In this document: positions 41,099 through 49,965 of the stretch, one piece after another
Numbering within the stretch: position 1 is the first letter of the stretch
Layout of the letters: each line of letters opens with the position of its first letter
Assembly (NCBI GenBank): GCA_023266355.1
Contig: JAHFQM010000001.1
Location: 328,115-392,114, forward strand
Direction of reading: 5' to 3'
DNA from: Aquabacterium sp.
GTDB lineage: Bacteria; Pseudomonadota; Gammaproteobacteria; Burkholderiales; Burkholderiaceae_C
Length of the DNA stretch: 64,000 nt
The notes under the pieces: model-generated
What the model was told of the DNA's origin: nothing
What the model saw: the letters and a program-made list of their open reading frames with translations, nothing else
The model's database searches: none
Position numbers and translations under genes: made by a program

Positions 41099-44000
41099 AT
41101 GAGCCTGGTCTCCCACCCCGTCACCCCGTCCGTCACGCCAACGGTCGCCCGGGTCAATGGCCTGTCCGCCTGGTGCATCGCCCACCCGGTGGCCACCGTC
41201 TTGCTGACCCTGGCCCTGGTGCTGCTGGGCTTGTTCGCTTTCCCGCGCCTGCCCGTGGCGCCTCTGCCGCAGGCCGATTTCCCGACCCTCCAGATCAGCG
41301 CCCGCCTGCCGGGTGCCAGCCCCGAAACCATGGCCTCGGCCGTGGCCACGCCGCTGGAAGTGGCCCTCAGCGGTGTGCCGGGCATCACCGAGATGTCGTC
41401 CACCAGCTCGCTGGGCAGCGTCTCCATCACCCTGCAGTTCACGCTGAAGAAGAACATCAACGAGGCCGCGCAAGAGGTGCAGGCGGCCATCAACGCCACG
41501 GCAGGGCGCTTGCCGCTGGGCATGCCCTCGCCGCCGACGTGGCGCAAGGTCAACCCCGCCGACGGCCCCATCCTCATCCTCAAGATGCAGTCCGAGGTGC
41601 TGGGCATGACCGAGCTCAGCGACCTGGCCGAAACCGTGTTGTCGCGGCGCCTGAGCCAGATCGATGGGGTCTCCGAGGTGTCGATCGCCGGGCAGCAAAA
41701 GCCGGCCATACGCATCCAGGCCTCGCCCGCCCGGCTGGCCGCGCATGGCCTGAGCCTGGCCGACATCCGCGCCGCGGTGCAAAAGGCCAGCGTCAACCAG
41801 CCCAAGGGCGCCCTGTTCGGCGAGGGCCGCAGCAGCACCCTGGCCACGAACGACCAGCTCTTCAAGCCGGCCGACTACGAAGCCCTCACCGTCATCGACC
41901 GCAACGGCGTGCCCGTGCGCGTGGGCGATGTGGCCCAGGTCACGGCCGGGGCCGAAACCGACTACGTGCGCGCCTGGCAAAACGGCAAGCAGGGCCTGGG
42001 CATCATCGTGCGCCGCCAGCCCGACGCCAACATCGTGGAGACGGCCGACCGCGTGCAAGCGGCCCTGCCCGAGCTGACCAGCCGCATGCCCGCCAGCGTC
42101 ACGGTCGAGGTGCTCAACGACCGCACGCGCACCATCCGCGCTTCGCTGCACGAAGTCGAGCTCACCCTGGTCCTGACCTTCGTGCTGGTGGTCGTGGTGA
42201 TGGGCGCCTTCCTGCGCCAGGTCTCGGCCACGGTCATCGTCACGGCGGTGCTGGGCGTGTCCATGATCGCCACCATCGCGGCCATGGAGCGCCTGGGCTT
42301 CAGCCTGAACAACCTCACGCTGGTGGCGCTCATCATCGCCATGGGCTTCGTGGTGGACGACGCCATCGTGGTGGTCGAGAACATCCACCGCCATCTGGAG
42401 CTGGGCGAACCCATGAAAGAGGCTGCGCTCAAAGGGTCGGGCGAGGTGGGCTTCACCGTGGTCTCCATCAGCGTGTCGCTGGTGGCGGCCTTCATCCCGC
42501 TGCTCTTCATGGGCGGCGTGGTGGGGCGCTTGTTCAGCGAATTTGCGGTGACGGTCACGGCCGCCATTGGCGTGTCGGTGCTGACCTCGCTCACGCTGGC
42601 GCCCATGCTGGCCTCGCGTTGGATGTCGCGCGCACCGGCCCACCACGACGGGGGCTGGGTGCAACGCTTGATCGACGGCTATGGCCGCAGCCTGGTTTGG
42701 GCACTGAACCACTCATGGCTGATGCTGCTCGTCTTCTTCGCGACCATGGCCCTGGCGGTGGTGAGCTATGTGCTCATTCCCAAGGGCTTCTTCCCGTTGC
42801 AGGACACGGCCTTCGTGTTCGGCACCACCCAGGCCGCACAAGACGCCTCGTTCGAGGCCATGGTCGAGAAGCACACGGCGCTGGCCAAGATCCTCGACCA
42901 GGACCCGGCCGTGCTGGGCTACAACCAGGTGGTGGGTGCGTCCGGTGGCGGCGGTGGCAGCGGCAATTTGTCGAGCGGACGCTTCTTCATCGTGCTCAAG
43001 GACCGCGCTGACCGCGACGTCTCTGCCCAAGGCTTCATCGACCGCCTGCGCCCCAAGATGGCCCAGGTGCCGGGCATCACCATGTTCATGCGCGCCGCGC
43101 AAGACATCAACCTGGGCACCGGCTCACCGCGCACCCAGTACCAGTACGCCTTGCTGGGCGACGACAGCGCCACCCTGGGCCTGTGGGCCGACCGCCTGAC
43201 CGAGCGGCTCTCCCGCATGCCGCAGTTCCGCGACGTCTCCAACGACCTGCAGCTGGGTGCAGGCATCACCCGCCTGACCATCGACCGGGCCGCCGCGGCC
43301 CGCCATGGCCTGAGCGTGGACGACATCAACCAGGTGCTCTACAGCGCCTATGGTCAGCGCCAGATCGGCGAAACCCAGACCGAGCAGAACCAGTACCAGG
43401 TCATCCTCGAAATCGACCCCGCCCTGCGCGGCCAGACCGACAGCCTGAACTGGCTGCACCTGCGCTCGGCCAAGACCGGCCAGATGGTGCCGCTCGCCGA
43501 AGTGGCCCGCCTGGAGCCACCGGAAACGGGGGCGGTCAACATCAACCACCTGGGCATGGCGCCGGCGGTGAACCTGTCCTTCAACCTCGCGCCCGGCGTG
43601 GCCCTGGGCGATGCCGTCAAGCTGCTGGAACAGGTGCGCCAGGAGCTGCAGGTGCCCGACAGCGTGGCCGGCAAGTTCCAGGGCGCGGCCCAGGCCTTCC
43701 AGGACTCGCTGGCCACCCAGCCCTTCCTGATCCTGGCGGCGCTGCTGGCGGTCTACATCATCCTGGGCGTGCTCTACGAGAGCTTCGTGCACCCCTTGAC
43801 CATCCTGTCCACCTTGCCATCGGCGGGCATTGGCGCGGTGGCCCTGCTGTGGTTCAGCGGGCAGGACTTCTCCATCATGGCGCTCATCGGCGTGGTGCTG
43901 CTGATCGGCATCGTCAAGAAGAACGGGATCATGCTGGTGGACTTCGCCCTGCAGGCCCAGCGCGAACGCGGCATCAGCCCGCGCGAGGCCATCCAGGAAG

Positions 44001-44239
44001 CCTGCGTGGTGCGCTTCCGCCCGATCATGATGACGACGCTGGCCGCGCTGCTGGCCGCTGTTCCCTTGATGCTGGGCCATGGCACCGGCGCCGAGTTGCG
44101 CCAGCCCCTGGGCTATGCCGTGGTGGGCGGGTTGCTGCTCAGCCAGGTGCTGACGCTGTACACGACGCCGGTGGTTTACCTGGCGCTGGACCGCCTGTTC
44201 CACCGCCAGCCTGCCCCCGCGGAACAAGGGATAGCCTGA
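41099..44239 (+). CDS. RND multidrug efflux permease (MdtB/MdtC-like)
   Basis: 1046 residues, close to the family norm of about 1040. Twelve membrane helices and two large periplasmic loops are apparent. 'FPRLPVAPLPQADFPTLQIS' at the start and 'GFVVDDAIVVVENIHRHLE' in helix 4 mark the proton-relay Asp-Asp pair of HAE-1 type drug pumps. MdtB/C-type permeases are often paired as heterotrimers, but only one permease is present here. The ATG at 41099 has CACGGAG upstream. No outer-membrane factor follows, so a TolC-like channel elsewhere is presumed. Confidence 0.92.
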   Translation: MSLVSHPVTPSVTPTVARVNGLSAWCIAHPVATVLLTLALVLLGLFAFPRLPVAPLPQADFPTLQISARLPGASPETMASAVATPLEVALSGVPGITEMSSTSSLGSVSITLQFTLKKNINEAAQEVQAAINATAGRLPLGMPSPPTWRKVNPADGPILILKMQSEVLGMTELSDLAETVLSRRLSQIDGVSEVSIAGQQKPAIRIQASPARLAAHGLSLADIRAAVQKASVNQPKGALFGEGRSSTLATNDQLFKPADYEALTVIDRNGVPVRVGDVAQVTAGAETDYVRAWQNGKQGLGIIVRRQPDANIVETADRVQAALPELTSRMPASVTVEVLNDRTRTIRASLHEVELTLVLTFVLVVVVMGAFLRQVSATVIVTAVLGVSMIATIAAMERLGFSLNNLTLVALIIAMGFVVDDAIVVVENIHRHLELGEPMKEAALKGSGEVGFTVVSISVSLVAAFIPLLFMGGVVGRLFSEFAVTVTAAIGVSVLTSLTLAPMLASRWMSRAPAHHDGGWVQRLIDGYGRSLVWALNHSWLMLLVFFATMALAVVSYVLIPKGFFPLQDTAFVFGTTQAAQDASFEAMVEKHTALAKILDQDPAVLGYNQVVGASGGGGGSGNLSSGRFFIVLKDRADRDVSAQGFIDRLRPKMAQVPGITMFMRAAQDINLGTGSPRTQYQYALLGDDSATLGLWADRLTERLSRMPQFRDVSNDLQLGAGITRLTIDRAAAARHGLSVDDINQVLYSAYGQRQIGETQTEQNQYQVILEIDPALRGQTDSLNWLHLRSAKTGQMVPLAEVARLEPPETGAVNINHLGMAPAVNLSFNLAPGVALGDAVKLLEQVRQELQVPDSVAGKFQGAAQAFQDSLATQPFLILAALLAVYIILGVLYESFVHPLTILSTLPSAGIGAVALLWFSGQDFSIMALIGVVLLIGIVKKNGIMLVDFALQAQRERGISPREAIQEACVVRFRPIMMTTLAALLAAVPLMLGHGTGAELRQPLGYAVVGGLLLSQVLTLYTTPVVYLALDRLFHRQPAPAEQGIA

Positions 44240-44254
44240 CGCAGGGCCGTCAGG

Positions 44255-44296
44255 GGCGTGTGCTACGCTGATTTCAGCAACTTGACTGCACACGCC
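44255..44296. repeat. nested inverted repeat in front of the aminotransferase gene
   Basis: Outer arms GGCGTGTGC (44255-44263) and GCACACGCC (44288-44296) are perfect 9-base complements. Inside them is a second hairpin, GCTGA-TT-TCAGC (44267-44278). The element ends 6 bases before the proposed ATG. Confidence 0.75.
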
Positions 44297-44302
44297 ACAC
44301 CC

Positions 44303-45442
44303 ATGCCCGGCCTCCTTCCCGACATCGATCCCGACGGTCTGCTCGAGTTCTCGGTGGTCTACACCGACCGCGCGCTCAACCACATGTCCAAGCGCTTCCA
44401 GGGCGTGATGACCGACATCTCGGCCATGCTCAAGCGCGTCTACAACGCCCCTTCGGCCGTGCTGGTGCCGGGCAGTGGCACCTTCGGCATGGAGTCCGTG
44501 GCGCGCCAGTTCGCGCACGGCAAGCACGTGCTGGTCATCCGCAACGGCTGGTTCAGCTACCGCTGGACGCAGATCTTCGAGATGGGTTCGATCCCCGCCA
44601 GCCACACCGTGCTCAAGGCCCGCCGCATCGCTGACGGCCCGCAAGCCGCCTGGGCCCCCGCGCCCATCGACGAGGTCGTGGCCACCATCGCCCGCGAGAA
44701 GCCCGCGCTGGTGTTCGCGCCGCACGTGGAGACCGCGGCCGGCATGATCCTGCCCGACGACTACCTGAAGGCCGTGGCCGATGCCGTACACGCCGTGGGT
44801 GGCCTGTTCGTGCTGGATTGCATCGCCTCGGGCGCCATGTGGGTGGACATGGCCGCCACTGGTGTGGACGTGCTGATTTCCGCGCCGCAAAAGGGCTGGA
44901 GCAGCTCGCCGTGCTGCGCCATGGTCATGCTCAGCGAGCGCGCCCGCCAGGCCATCGACGCCACGCAGAGCACCACCTTCGCCATGGACCTCAAGAAGTG
45001 GCTGCAGATCATGGAGACCTACGAGGGCGGCGGCCACGCCTACCACTCCACCATGCCCACCGACGCCCTGCTGCGCCTGCGTGACGCCATGGCCGAAACC
45101 GAGGCCTATGGCTACGAGAAGGTGCGCCAGGAGCAGATCGCCCTGGGCCGCCAGGTGCGCGAACTGGTGGTGCGCCACGGCTACCCCAGCGTCGCCGCCG
45201 AGGGCTTCCAGGCGCCCGGCGTGGTCGTGAGCTACACCACCGACCCCGACGTCCAGAACAGCAAGAAATTCCTGGCGCTCGGCCTGCAGACCGCCGCGGG
45301 CGTGCCCCTGCAGTGCGACGAGCCGGCCGATTTCCGCAGCTTCCGCATCGGCCTGTTCGGCCTGGAAAAGTGGCACCACGTGGAGCGCACCGTGCAGCAA
45401 CTGGCGCATGCGCTGGAAGCCGTGGCGGCACCCAAGCCTTGA
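44303..45442 (+). CDS. class V aminotransferase (alanine-glyoxylate / serine-pyruvate type)
   Basis: 379 residues from the ATG at 44303; a GTG at 44258 would extend it through the inverted repeat and is disfavoured. It is a PLP enzyme of fold type I. 'VLVPGSGTFGMESVARQF', the Asp region 'GGLFVLDCIASGAMWVDM', and SAPQKGW with the PLP-binding Lys197 fit the alanine-glyoxylate aminotransferase / PhnW-like group. Substrate not determinable. It follows the RND permease in the same direction, separated by its own leader structure. Confidence 0.85.
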   Translation: MPGLLPDIDPDGLLEFSVVYTDRALNHMSKRFQGVMTDISAMLKRVYNAPSAVLVPGSGTFGMESVARQFAHGKHVLVIRNGWFSYRWTQIFEMGSIPASHTVLKARRIADGPQAAWAPAPIDEVVATIAREKPALVFAPHVETAAGMILPDDYLKAVADAVHAVGGLFVLDCIASGAMWVDMAATGVDVLISAPQKGWSSSPCCAMVMLSERARQAIDATQSTTFAMDLKKWLQIMETYEGGGHAYHSTMPTDALLRLRDAMAETEAYGYEKVRQEQIALGRQVRELVVRHGYPSVAAEGFQAPGVVVSYTTDPDVQNSKKFLALGLQTAAGVPLQCDEPADFRSFRIGLFGLEKWHHVERTVQQLAHALEAVAAPKP

Positions 45443-45576
45443 TGCCAGCCTGACGCAGGCGCCCGCCAGCGTCAACGCGTGACGCGGTGCCCGGCCGCCG
45501 ACCGGGTGTTCCTCCGGATGCCCGGGCTGCTGCGGCGGCGTAAGGTCTGTCCATCGACCCCTGCGAAGGAGGATCC

Positions 45577-46515
45577 ATGGGCATGGCCAGCCGTCTGTCT
45601 CAGCACCACCTGGTGTCCCGCCGCCGCGTGACGCGGCGCAAGCCTGTCGTGCGGCGCAAGCTCGCCTGGAGCGATGCCATCGGGGCGGCCGCAGACGTGG
45701 TGCTGCCCACGGCCCTGCCCGAGCCCAACGCCGATGGCTTGGCGCCTCTGGGCTTTGACGCTCCGCCGGTGCCCAGTGCCCTGGACCTGCCCCTGACCAC
45801 GCTCCGCTTCAGCGACCCGCTGCGCTGGCTGGCCGCGGGCTGGCAAGACTTCCGCCGCGCGCCCCACTTCGGCTTGTTCTTCGGCATGTGCTTCGTGCTG
45901 ATGGGCTGGGCCCTGGTGGGCACCTTCCGCCGCGCACCCGAATACACCCTGGCGCTGTCCGCAGGCTTCCTGCTGATGGGCCCCTTCCTGTGCCTGGGCC
46001 TTTACCACGCCAGCCGCGAGCTGGAAGAGGGGCACCGTCCGGGCTTTGGGTCGGCCCTGACGGCATGGCGGCAAAGTGGTGCGCAACTGGCCATCTTCGC
46101 GGCCGTGCTGTTGGTGCTGGAGATGCTCTGGGGCCGCGCGGCCATGATCGTCTTCGCCATCAGCCTCGACGGTGTGCCCGATTTCAGCCAGCCGCTGGCC
46201 AGCTTCCTCACCGAGGAGTACATCACCTTCGCCGTGGTCTACACCCTGGTCGGCGCCGTGTTCGCCGGCCTCATCTACGCCATCAGCGTCGTCAGCATGC
46301 CCTTGCTGCTGGACCGCCAGGTCGATGCCGTCTCTGCCGGTCTTTTGAGCATGCGCCTGGTGCTCACGCAGACCGGGGTGATGCTGTGGTGGGCGGCCCT
46401 GATCGCAGGGCTCACCCTGCTGGCGCTCTTGCCCGGTTTCCTGGGCCTGCTGCTGGTCGGCCCGGTGCTGGGCCATGCGTCTTGGCACGCCTACCGGGCA
46501 GCGGTGCCGCGGTGA
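45577..46515 (+). CDS. DUF2189-type multi-helix membrane protein
   Basis: 312 residues. A basic, Arg-rich N-terminal 75 residues is followed by about six membrane helices. 'LTTLRFSDPLRWLAAGWQDFRRAPHFGLFFGMCFVLMGW' and 'AGFLLMGPFLCLGLYHASRELEEG' are the hallmark region of DUF2189. Function unknown. An AAGGAGG ribosome site, one of the strongest in the window, lies before the ATG. A Met at residue 3 is an alternative start. Confidence 0.85.
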   Translation: MGMASRLSQHHLVSRRRVTRRKPVVRRKLAWSDAIGAAADVVLPTALPEPNADGLAPLGFDAPPVPSALDLPLTTLRFSDPLRWLAAGWQDFRRAPHFGLFFGMCFVLMGWALVGTFRRAPEYTLALSAGFLLMGPFLCLGLYHASRELEEGHRPGFGSALTAWRQSGAQLAIFAAVLLVLEMLWGRAAMIVFAISLDGVPDFSQPLASFLTEEYITFAVVYTLVGAVFAGLIYAISVVSMPLLLDRQVDAVSAGLLSMRLVLTQTGVMLWWAALIAGLTLLALLPGFLGLLLVGPVLGHASWHAYRAAVPR

Positions 46516-46531
46516 ATGCGTTCCGGAACCA

Positions 46532-46556
46532 CCCGAATGAGGGGGGTGTGATCTCT
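46532..46556 (+). promoter_or_regulatory. upstream element shared by the two DUF4394 genes (copy 1)
   Basis: CCCGAATG followed by GGGGTGTG and a TGAG a few bases later, about 120-140 bases before the start of the first DUF4394 gene. A matching arrangement lies at a similar distance before the second gene. Confidence 0.45.
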
Positions 46557-46671
46557 GAGTGAAACTCCGCGCCCTCGGCGGGCGTAGTGGTGGGCAAGCG
46601 GTGCGAACACAAGCGTGCCGGCATTGAAGGGGTGCGCCTCGCACCCACGACCGACCCACCAGGAGTTCCAG

Positions 46672-47544
46672 ATGATCAAGCATTCCCTCATCGCCTCGGC
46701 CCTCGCCCTGGCTTCCCTGGGCGCGCAGGCCGAAACCCTGTACGCACTGACCACCGACAACCAGCTCATCACCCTCGACAGCGCCGCGCCCACGATGGGC
46801 TCGGCCGTGTCGATCACGGGCCTGGGCGCCAGCGAGCGCCTGCTCGGCCTGGACCTGCGCCCCAGCAACGGTCTGCTCTACAGCATCAGCAGCGCCGGCA
46901 AGCTGTACACCCTGGGCACCGACGGCCAGGCGTCTTTCGTGGCGACCCTGAGCACCCCGATCACCGGCAGCGTCGGCTTTGACTTCAACCCGGTGGCCGA
47001 TCTGAACGGCGCCGTGTCGCTGCGTGTGCTCACCGCTGGCGGCAGCAACTACGCCGTCAACGCCAACACCGGCACCGTGGCCACGCAAACCGCGGTGACC
47101 GCTTCTGGCTCGACCGCCAAGCTCGCCCTGACCGGTGCTGCCTACGCCGACAACGACGCCGATCTGGCCACCACGGCCGTCAAGCTCTACGCCATCGACA
47201 CGGCTTCCAACGGCCTGTATTTCACCGGCGGCCCCGGTGGTGGCGTTTACAGCCGCGTGCGTGACCTGGGTGCCAGCAGCCTGAGCGTGTTCGGCTTCGA
47301 CATCTCGCGCTCTGGCGCGGCCTTCGCCGGCTTCACCTCGGCCGACGGCTACAGCGGCCTGTACGCACTGGGCCTGGCCGCCGACGGCCAAACCACCTAC
47401 ATCGGTGACTTCGGCATCCATGGCAACACCGCCATCGCACCCGTCGTCGGCCTGACCGCCGCCGTGCCGGAGCCCACCTCGGTCGCGCTGATGCTGGCCG
47501 GCTTGGGCCTGATGGGTCTGCTGATGCGCCGCCGCCAAGCCTGA
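46672..47544 (+). CDS. DUF4394 PEP-CTERM exported protein, copy 1
   Basis: 290 residues from the ATG at 46672 with AGGAG upstream. The signal peptide ends at AQA/E near residue 20. The body is a repetitive beta-rich DUF4394-type domain ('SERLLGLDLRPSNGLLYSISSAGKLYTL', 'GFDFNPVADLNGAVSLRVL'). The C-terminal sorting tail has VPEPTS, a hydrophobic helix and a RRR end, the PEP-CTERM signal processed by an exosortase. Such proteins are usually exported to the cell surface or biofilm matrix. No exosortase gene is in this window. Confidence 0.88.
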   Translation: MIKHSLIASALALASLGAQAETLYALTTDNQLITLDSAAPTMGSAVSITGLGASERLLGLDLRPSNGLLYSISSAGKLYTLGTDGQASFVATLSTPITGSVGFDFNPVADLNGAVSLRVLTAGGSNYAVNANTGTVATQTAVTASGSTAKLALTGAAYADNDADLATTAVKLYAIDTASNGLYFTGGPGGGVYSRVRDLGASSLSVFGFDISRSGAAFAGFTSADGYSGLYALGLAADGQTTYIGDFGIHGNTAIAPVVGLTAAVPEPTSVALMLAGLGLMGLLMRRRQA

Positions 47545-47588
47545 CGCGTCCAAGCTTCATCCAGCCCCCTCGCCGGGGCTGATCACCA

Positions 47589-47624
47589 CCTGCCAATGCG
47601 TTTTGAATGCTTGGCAGGTTTTTT
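47589..47624 (+). terminator. intrinsic terminator after DUF4394 copy 1
   Basis: Stem CCTGCCAA / TTGGCAGG around a 14-base loop, followed by six T residues at 47619-47624. Confidence 0.85.
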
Positions 47625-47692
47625 CATGGATAACCATGAAGTTGTGCAAATAACGGTGCGCATTGCCGCCAATTTGACGCCAGTTCAAAACC

Positions 47693-47707
47693 AATCACCT
47701 GGTGATT
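47693..47707. promoter_or_regulatory. 15-bp palindrome, possible operator
   Basis: AATCACC-T-GGTGATT is a perfect inverted repeat with a single central base in the AT-richer region between the two DUF4394 genes. No regulator family can be assigned. Confidence 0.4.
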
Positions 47708-47722
47708 CTTCTTCGTTCATAG

Positions 47723-47759
47723 CCCGAATGGGTTAATTGATGTGGGGTGTGTGACCTGA
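47723..47759 (+). promoter_or_regulatory. upstream element shared by the two DUF4394 genes (copy 2)
   Basis: CCCGAATG at 47723-47730 and GGGGTGTG at 47744-47751, followed by TGACCTGAG, about 110-138 bases before the second DUF4394 start. It is compared with copy 1 at 46532-46556; the spacing between the two blocks differs by about 10 bases. Confidence 0.45.
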
Positions 47760-47860
47760 GCCTGCCACGGCCGCTGGCTAAGCTCGATGGCAACCCGGTG
47801 ATGGTCTGGCTGCCGCCAACCAGGCCGATGTTCCTGCCCCAGCCTTCATGGAGTCCTCAG

Positions 47861-48856
47861 ATGTTCAAGCCCTCTCTCATCGCCGCGGCCCTGTCCCTTG
47901 CCGCCTTTGGCGCCCAAGCCGAGGGCATGCTCGCCCTGACCAACAAGAACCAACTGGTCCAGTTCGACAGTGCGAACACCACCGCCGGCACCGTCATCGA
48001 CATCACGGGCCTCAACCTGGCGGTCGGCGAGCGCCTGCTGGGCCTGGAGCAGCGCCCCGTCACCGGTGACTTCTACACCCTCAGCAGCGCCGGCCGCCTG
48101 TTCACCTTGAACGCCACCACCGGCGCCGCCACCTTCGCCGGCAGCCTGCGCGCAGACGCCACCCTGGGCGCCTCCGGCACGGCCTTCTCCGGCCTGAGCG
48201 GCCAGGCCTTCGGCTTCGACTTCAACCCCGTGCCCGACCTGGGCCAGACCTTGCCCTCCCTGCGCGTGGTCAGCAACACCGGCCAGAACCTGCGCATCAA
48301 CGTGAACGGCAGCAATGCCGGCCTGGTGCGCGTGGACACCCCCATCAACGTCGTGGCGGCCAACCCCAATGGCACGTCGCCGAGCGTGGTGGCCTCGGCC
48401 TACACGAACAACGACCGTGACGCCAGCACCGGCACCAGCCTGTACGCCATCGACGCCCGCGGCGATGCGCTTTACCAGCAAGTCAACGCCAACGGCGGTC
48501 AACTCAGCTACGTGGCCGACCTGAAGATGCTCGACATGGCCACGGGCCTGGGCGCGCTCGTGGGCGTCAACACCACCAGCGTGTCGTCCTTCGACGTGTC
48601 GGCCTCCGGCATCGCCTACGCCTCGCTGACCGACGAGTTCACCGGCGACAACTGGCTGTTCTCGGTCAACCTGAGCGGCCAGCAACCCACACTGACCTAC
48701 CTGGGCCTGTTCGGCCAGGCCGGCGCCAGCCTGGGCTCCACCGTCATCGGCCTGACCGCCACCACCGCGGCACCCGTGCCCGAGCCTACCGGCATGGCCC
48801 TGTCGCTGGCCGCCCTGGGCCTGATCGGTCTCGGCCTGCGCCGCCGCATGGCCTGA
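47861..48856 (+). CDS. DUF4394 PEP-CTERM exported protein, copy 2
   Basis: 331 residues from the ATG at 47861; the open frame to 47747 has no ribosome site. The signal peptide ends at AQA/E like copy 1. 'GERLLGLEQRPVTGDFYTLSSAGRLFTL' and 'GFDFNPVPDLGQTLPSLRVV' align with copy 1, so the two arose by tandem duplication. The C-terminus has VPEPTG, a hydrophobic helix and RRRMA. It is about 40 residues longer than copy 1, mostly in two loops. Confidence 0.88.
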   Translation: MFKPSLIAAALSLAAFGAQAEGMLALTNKNQLVQFDSANTTAGTVIDITGLNLAVGERLLGLEQRPVTGDFYTLSSAGRLFTLNATTGAATFAGSLRADATLGASGTAFSGLSGQAFGFDFNPVPDLGQTLPSLRVVSNTGQNLRINVNGSNAGLVRVDTPINVVAANPNGTSPSVVASAYTNNDRDASTGTSLYAIDARGDALYQQVNANGGQLSYVADLKMLDMATGLGALVGVNTTSVSSFDVSASGIAYASLTDEFTGDNWLFSVNLSGQQPTLTYLGLFGQAGASLGSTVIGLTATTAAPVPEPTGMALSLAALGLIGLGLRRRMA

Positions 48857-48927
48857 GCATCGCGCCGCTGGTGCGGCGATGTGGTGATGCGGGCACCTGC
48901 GGGTGCCCCTGCCGAAAGGGAAGTTTG

Positions 48928-48976
48928 AGCGACCTGCTCTAATGCGTTCATCCGCATCAGACAGGTCGCTTTTTTG
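48928..48976 (+). terminator. intrinsic terminator with nested hairpin after DUF4394 copy 2
   Basis: Arms AGCGACCTG (48928-48936) and CAGGTCGCT (48962-48970) followed by a run of T to 48976. The loop contains an inner ATGCG/CGCAT hairpin. It ends 11 bases before the EamA gene start. Confidence 0.85.
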
Positions 48977-48987
48977 CCTTCTTCGCT

Positions 48988-49965
48988 GTGAACATCTCCC
49001 CGCGCACCCTGGCCTTGCTGGTCATCCCGCCCATGATGTGGGCCGGCAATGCCGTCGTGGGGCGCATGCTGGTCGGCACCATGCCGCCCGTGGCCATGAA
49101 CGCCCTGCGCTGGGGCCTGGTGGCCGTGCTGCTGGCGCCGCTGGCCTGGCGCGTCTGCCGCGCACCTGGGCGCATCCTGGCGCGCTGGCCTTACCTGGCC
49201 CTCATCGGCACGCTGGGCGTGGGCACCTACAACGCCCTGCAATACCTGGCCCTGCAGACCTCCACGCCGATCAACGTCACCCTGATCGGCGCGAGCATCC
49301 CCGTGTGGATGATGCTGGTGGGGCGCGTGGGCTTCGGGCAGACCTTGCAAGCGCGGCAACTGGTGGGTGCGGCCTTGTCCGTCTTGGGCGTGCTGCTGGT
49401 GCTGGCGCAGGGCCAGTGGTCGGTGCTGCGCCAGGTGCAGCTTGTGCCGGGCGACCTGCTGATGCTGCTGGCCAGCCTGGCCTGGGCGCTCTACAGCTGG
49501 TGGCTGGCCCAACCGCCGGCCCACATGCGCGGCGATGCGCGCCCTGATTGGGATTGGGCCGAGTTCCTCTGGGTCCAGGTGCTCTTCGGTGGCCTGTGGG
49601 CCCTGGGTTGCAGCGCGGTGGAAGCCAGCTGGATCGGCGCGCACACCCTGCCTGGCGCACCCGCGGTGTCCTGGTGGCCTCAGGGGTGGCGCACCTGGGC
49701 CGGGCTGCTCTTCATCGCCATTGGCCCGTCCATCCTGGCCTACCGCTGCTGGGGTTTGGGTGTGCAGGCGGTCGGGCCCAACCTGGCCGCCTTCTTCATC
49801 AACCTGACGCCGGTGTTCGCGGCGCTGTGGTCCGCGCTGTTCCTGGGCCAATGGCCCCGCTGGTACCACCCTTGCGCGCTGCTCTTGATCACGGCAGGCA
49901 TTGCCGTGTCCTCAGGCTGGGTCCGGCTCAGAAGCGGCCGCGGCCAGAGCCACGGCGCGACTTGA
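48988..49965 (+). CDS. EamA/DMT-superfamily transporter
   Basis: 325 residues from a GTG. Ten membrane helices arranged as two EamA repeats; 'AGNAVVGRMLVGTMPPVAMNALRWGLVAVLLAPLAW' opens the first and 'WGLGVQAVGPNLAAFFINLTPVFAALWSALFLGQ' marks the second. DMT transporters typically export metabolites or amino acids; substrate unknown. No ribosome site precedes the GTG, and the terminator of the previous gene ends 11 bases before it. A TCTAAT box at 48938-48943, inside the terminator loop, could drive it. The end overlaps the convergent rhomboid gene by 38 bases. Confidence 0.85.
   Translation: MNISPRTLALLVIPPMMWAGNAVVGRMLVGTMPPVAMNALRWGLVAVLLAPLAWRVCRAPGRILARWPYLALIGTLGVGTYNALQYLALQTSTPINVTLIGASIPVWMMLVGRVGFGQTLQARQLVGAALSVLGVLLVLAQGQWSVLRQVQLVPGDLLMLLASLAWALYSWWLAQPPAHMRGDARPDWDWAEFLWVQVLFGGLWALGCSAVEASWIGAHTLPGAPAVSWWPQGWRTWAGLLFIAIGPSILAYRCWGLGVQAVGPNLAAFFINLTPVFAALWSALFLGQWPRWYHPCALLLITAGIAVSSGWVRLRSGRGQSHGAT

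Noticed and set aside
46516..46671. sigma-54 promoter for the PEP-CTERM genes
   Set aside because: RpoN control is known for some exosortase substrates, but no GG-N10-GC pair with the surrounding consensus could be found in either upstream region.
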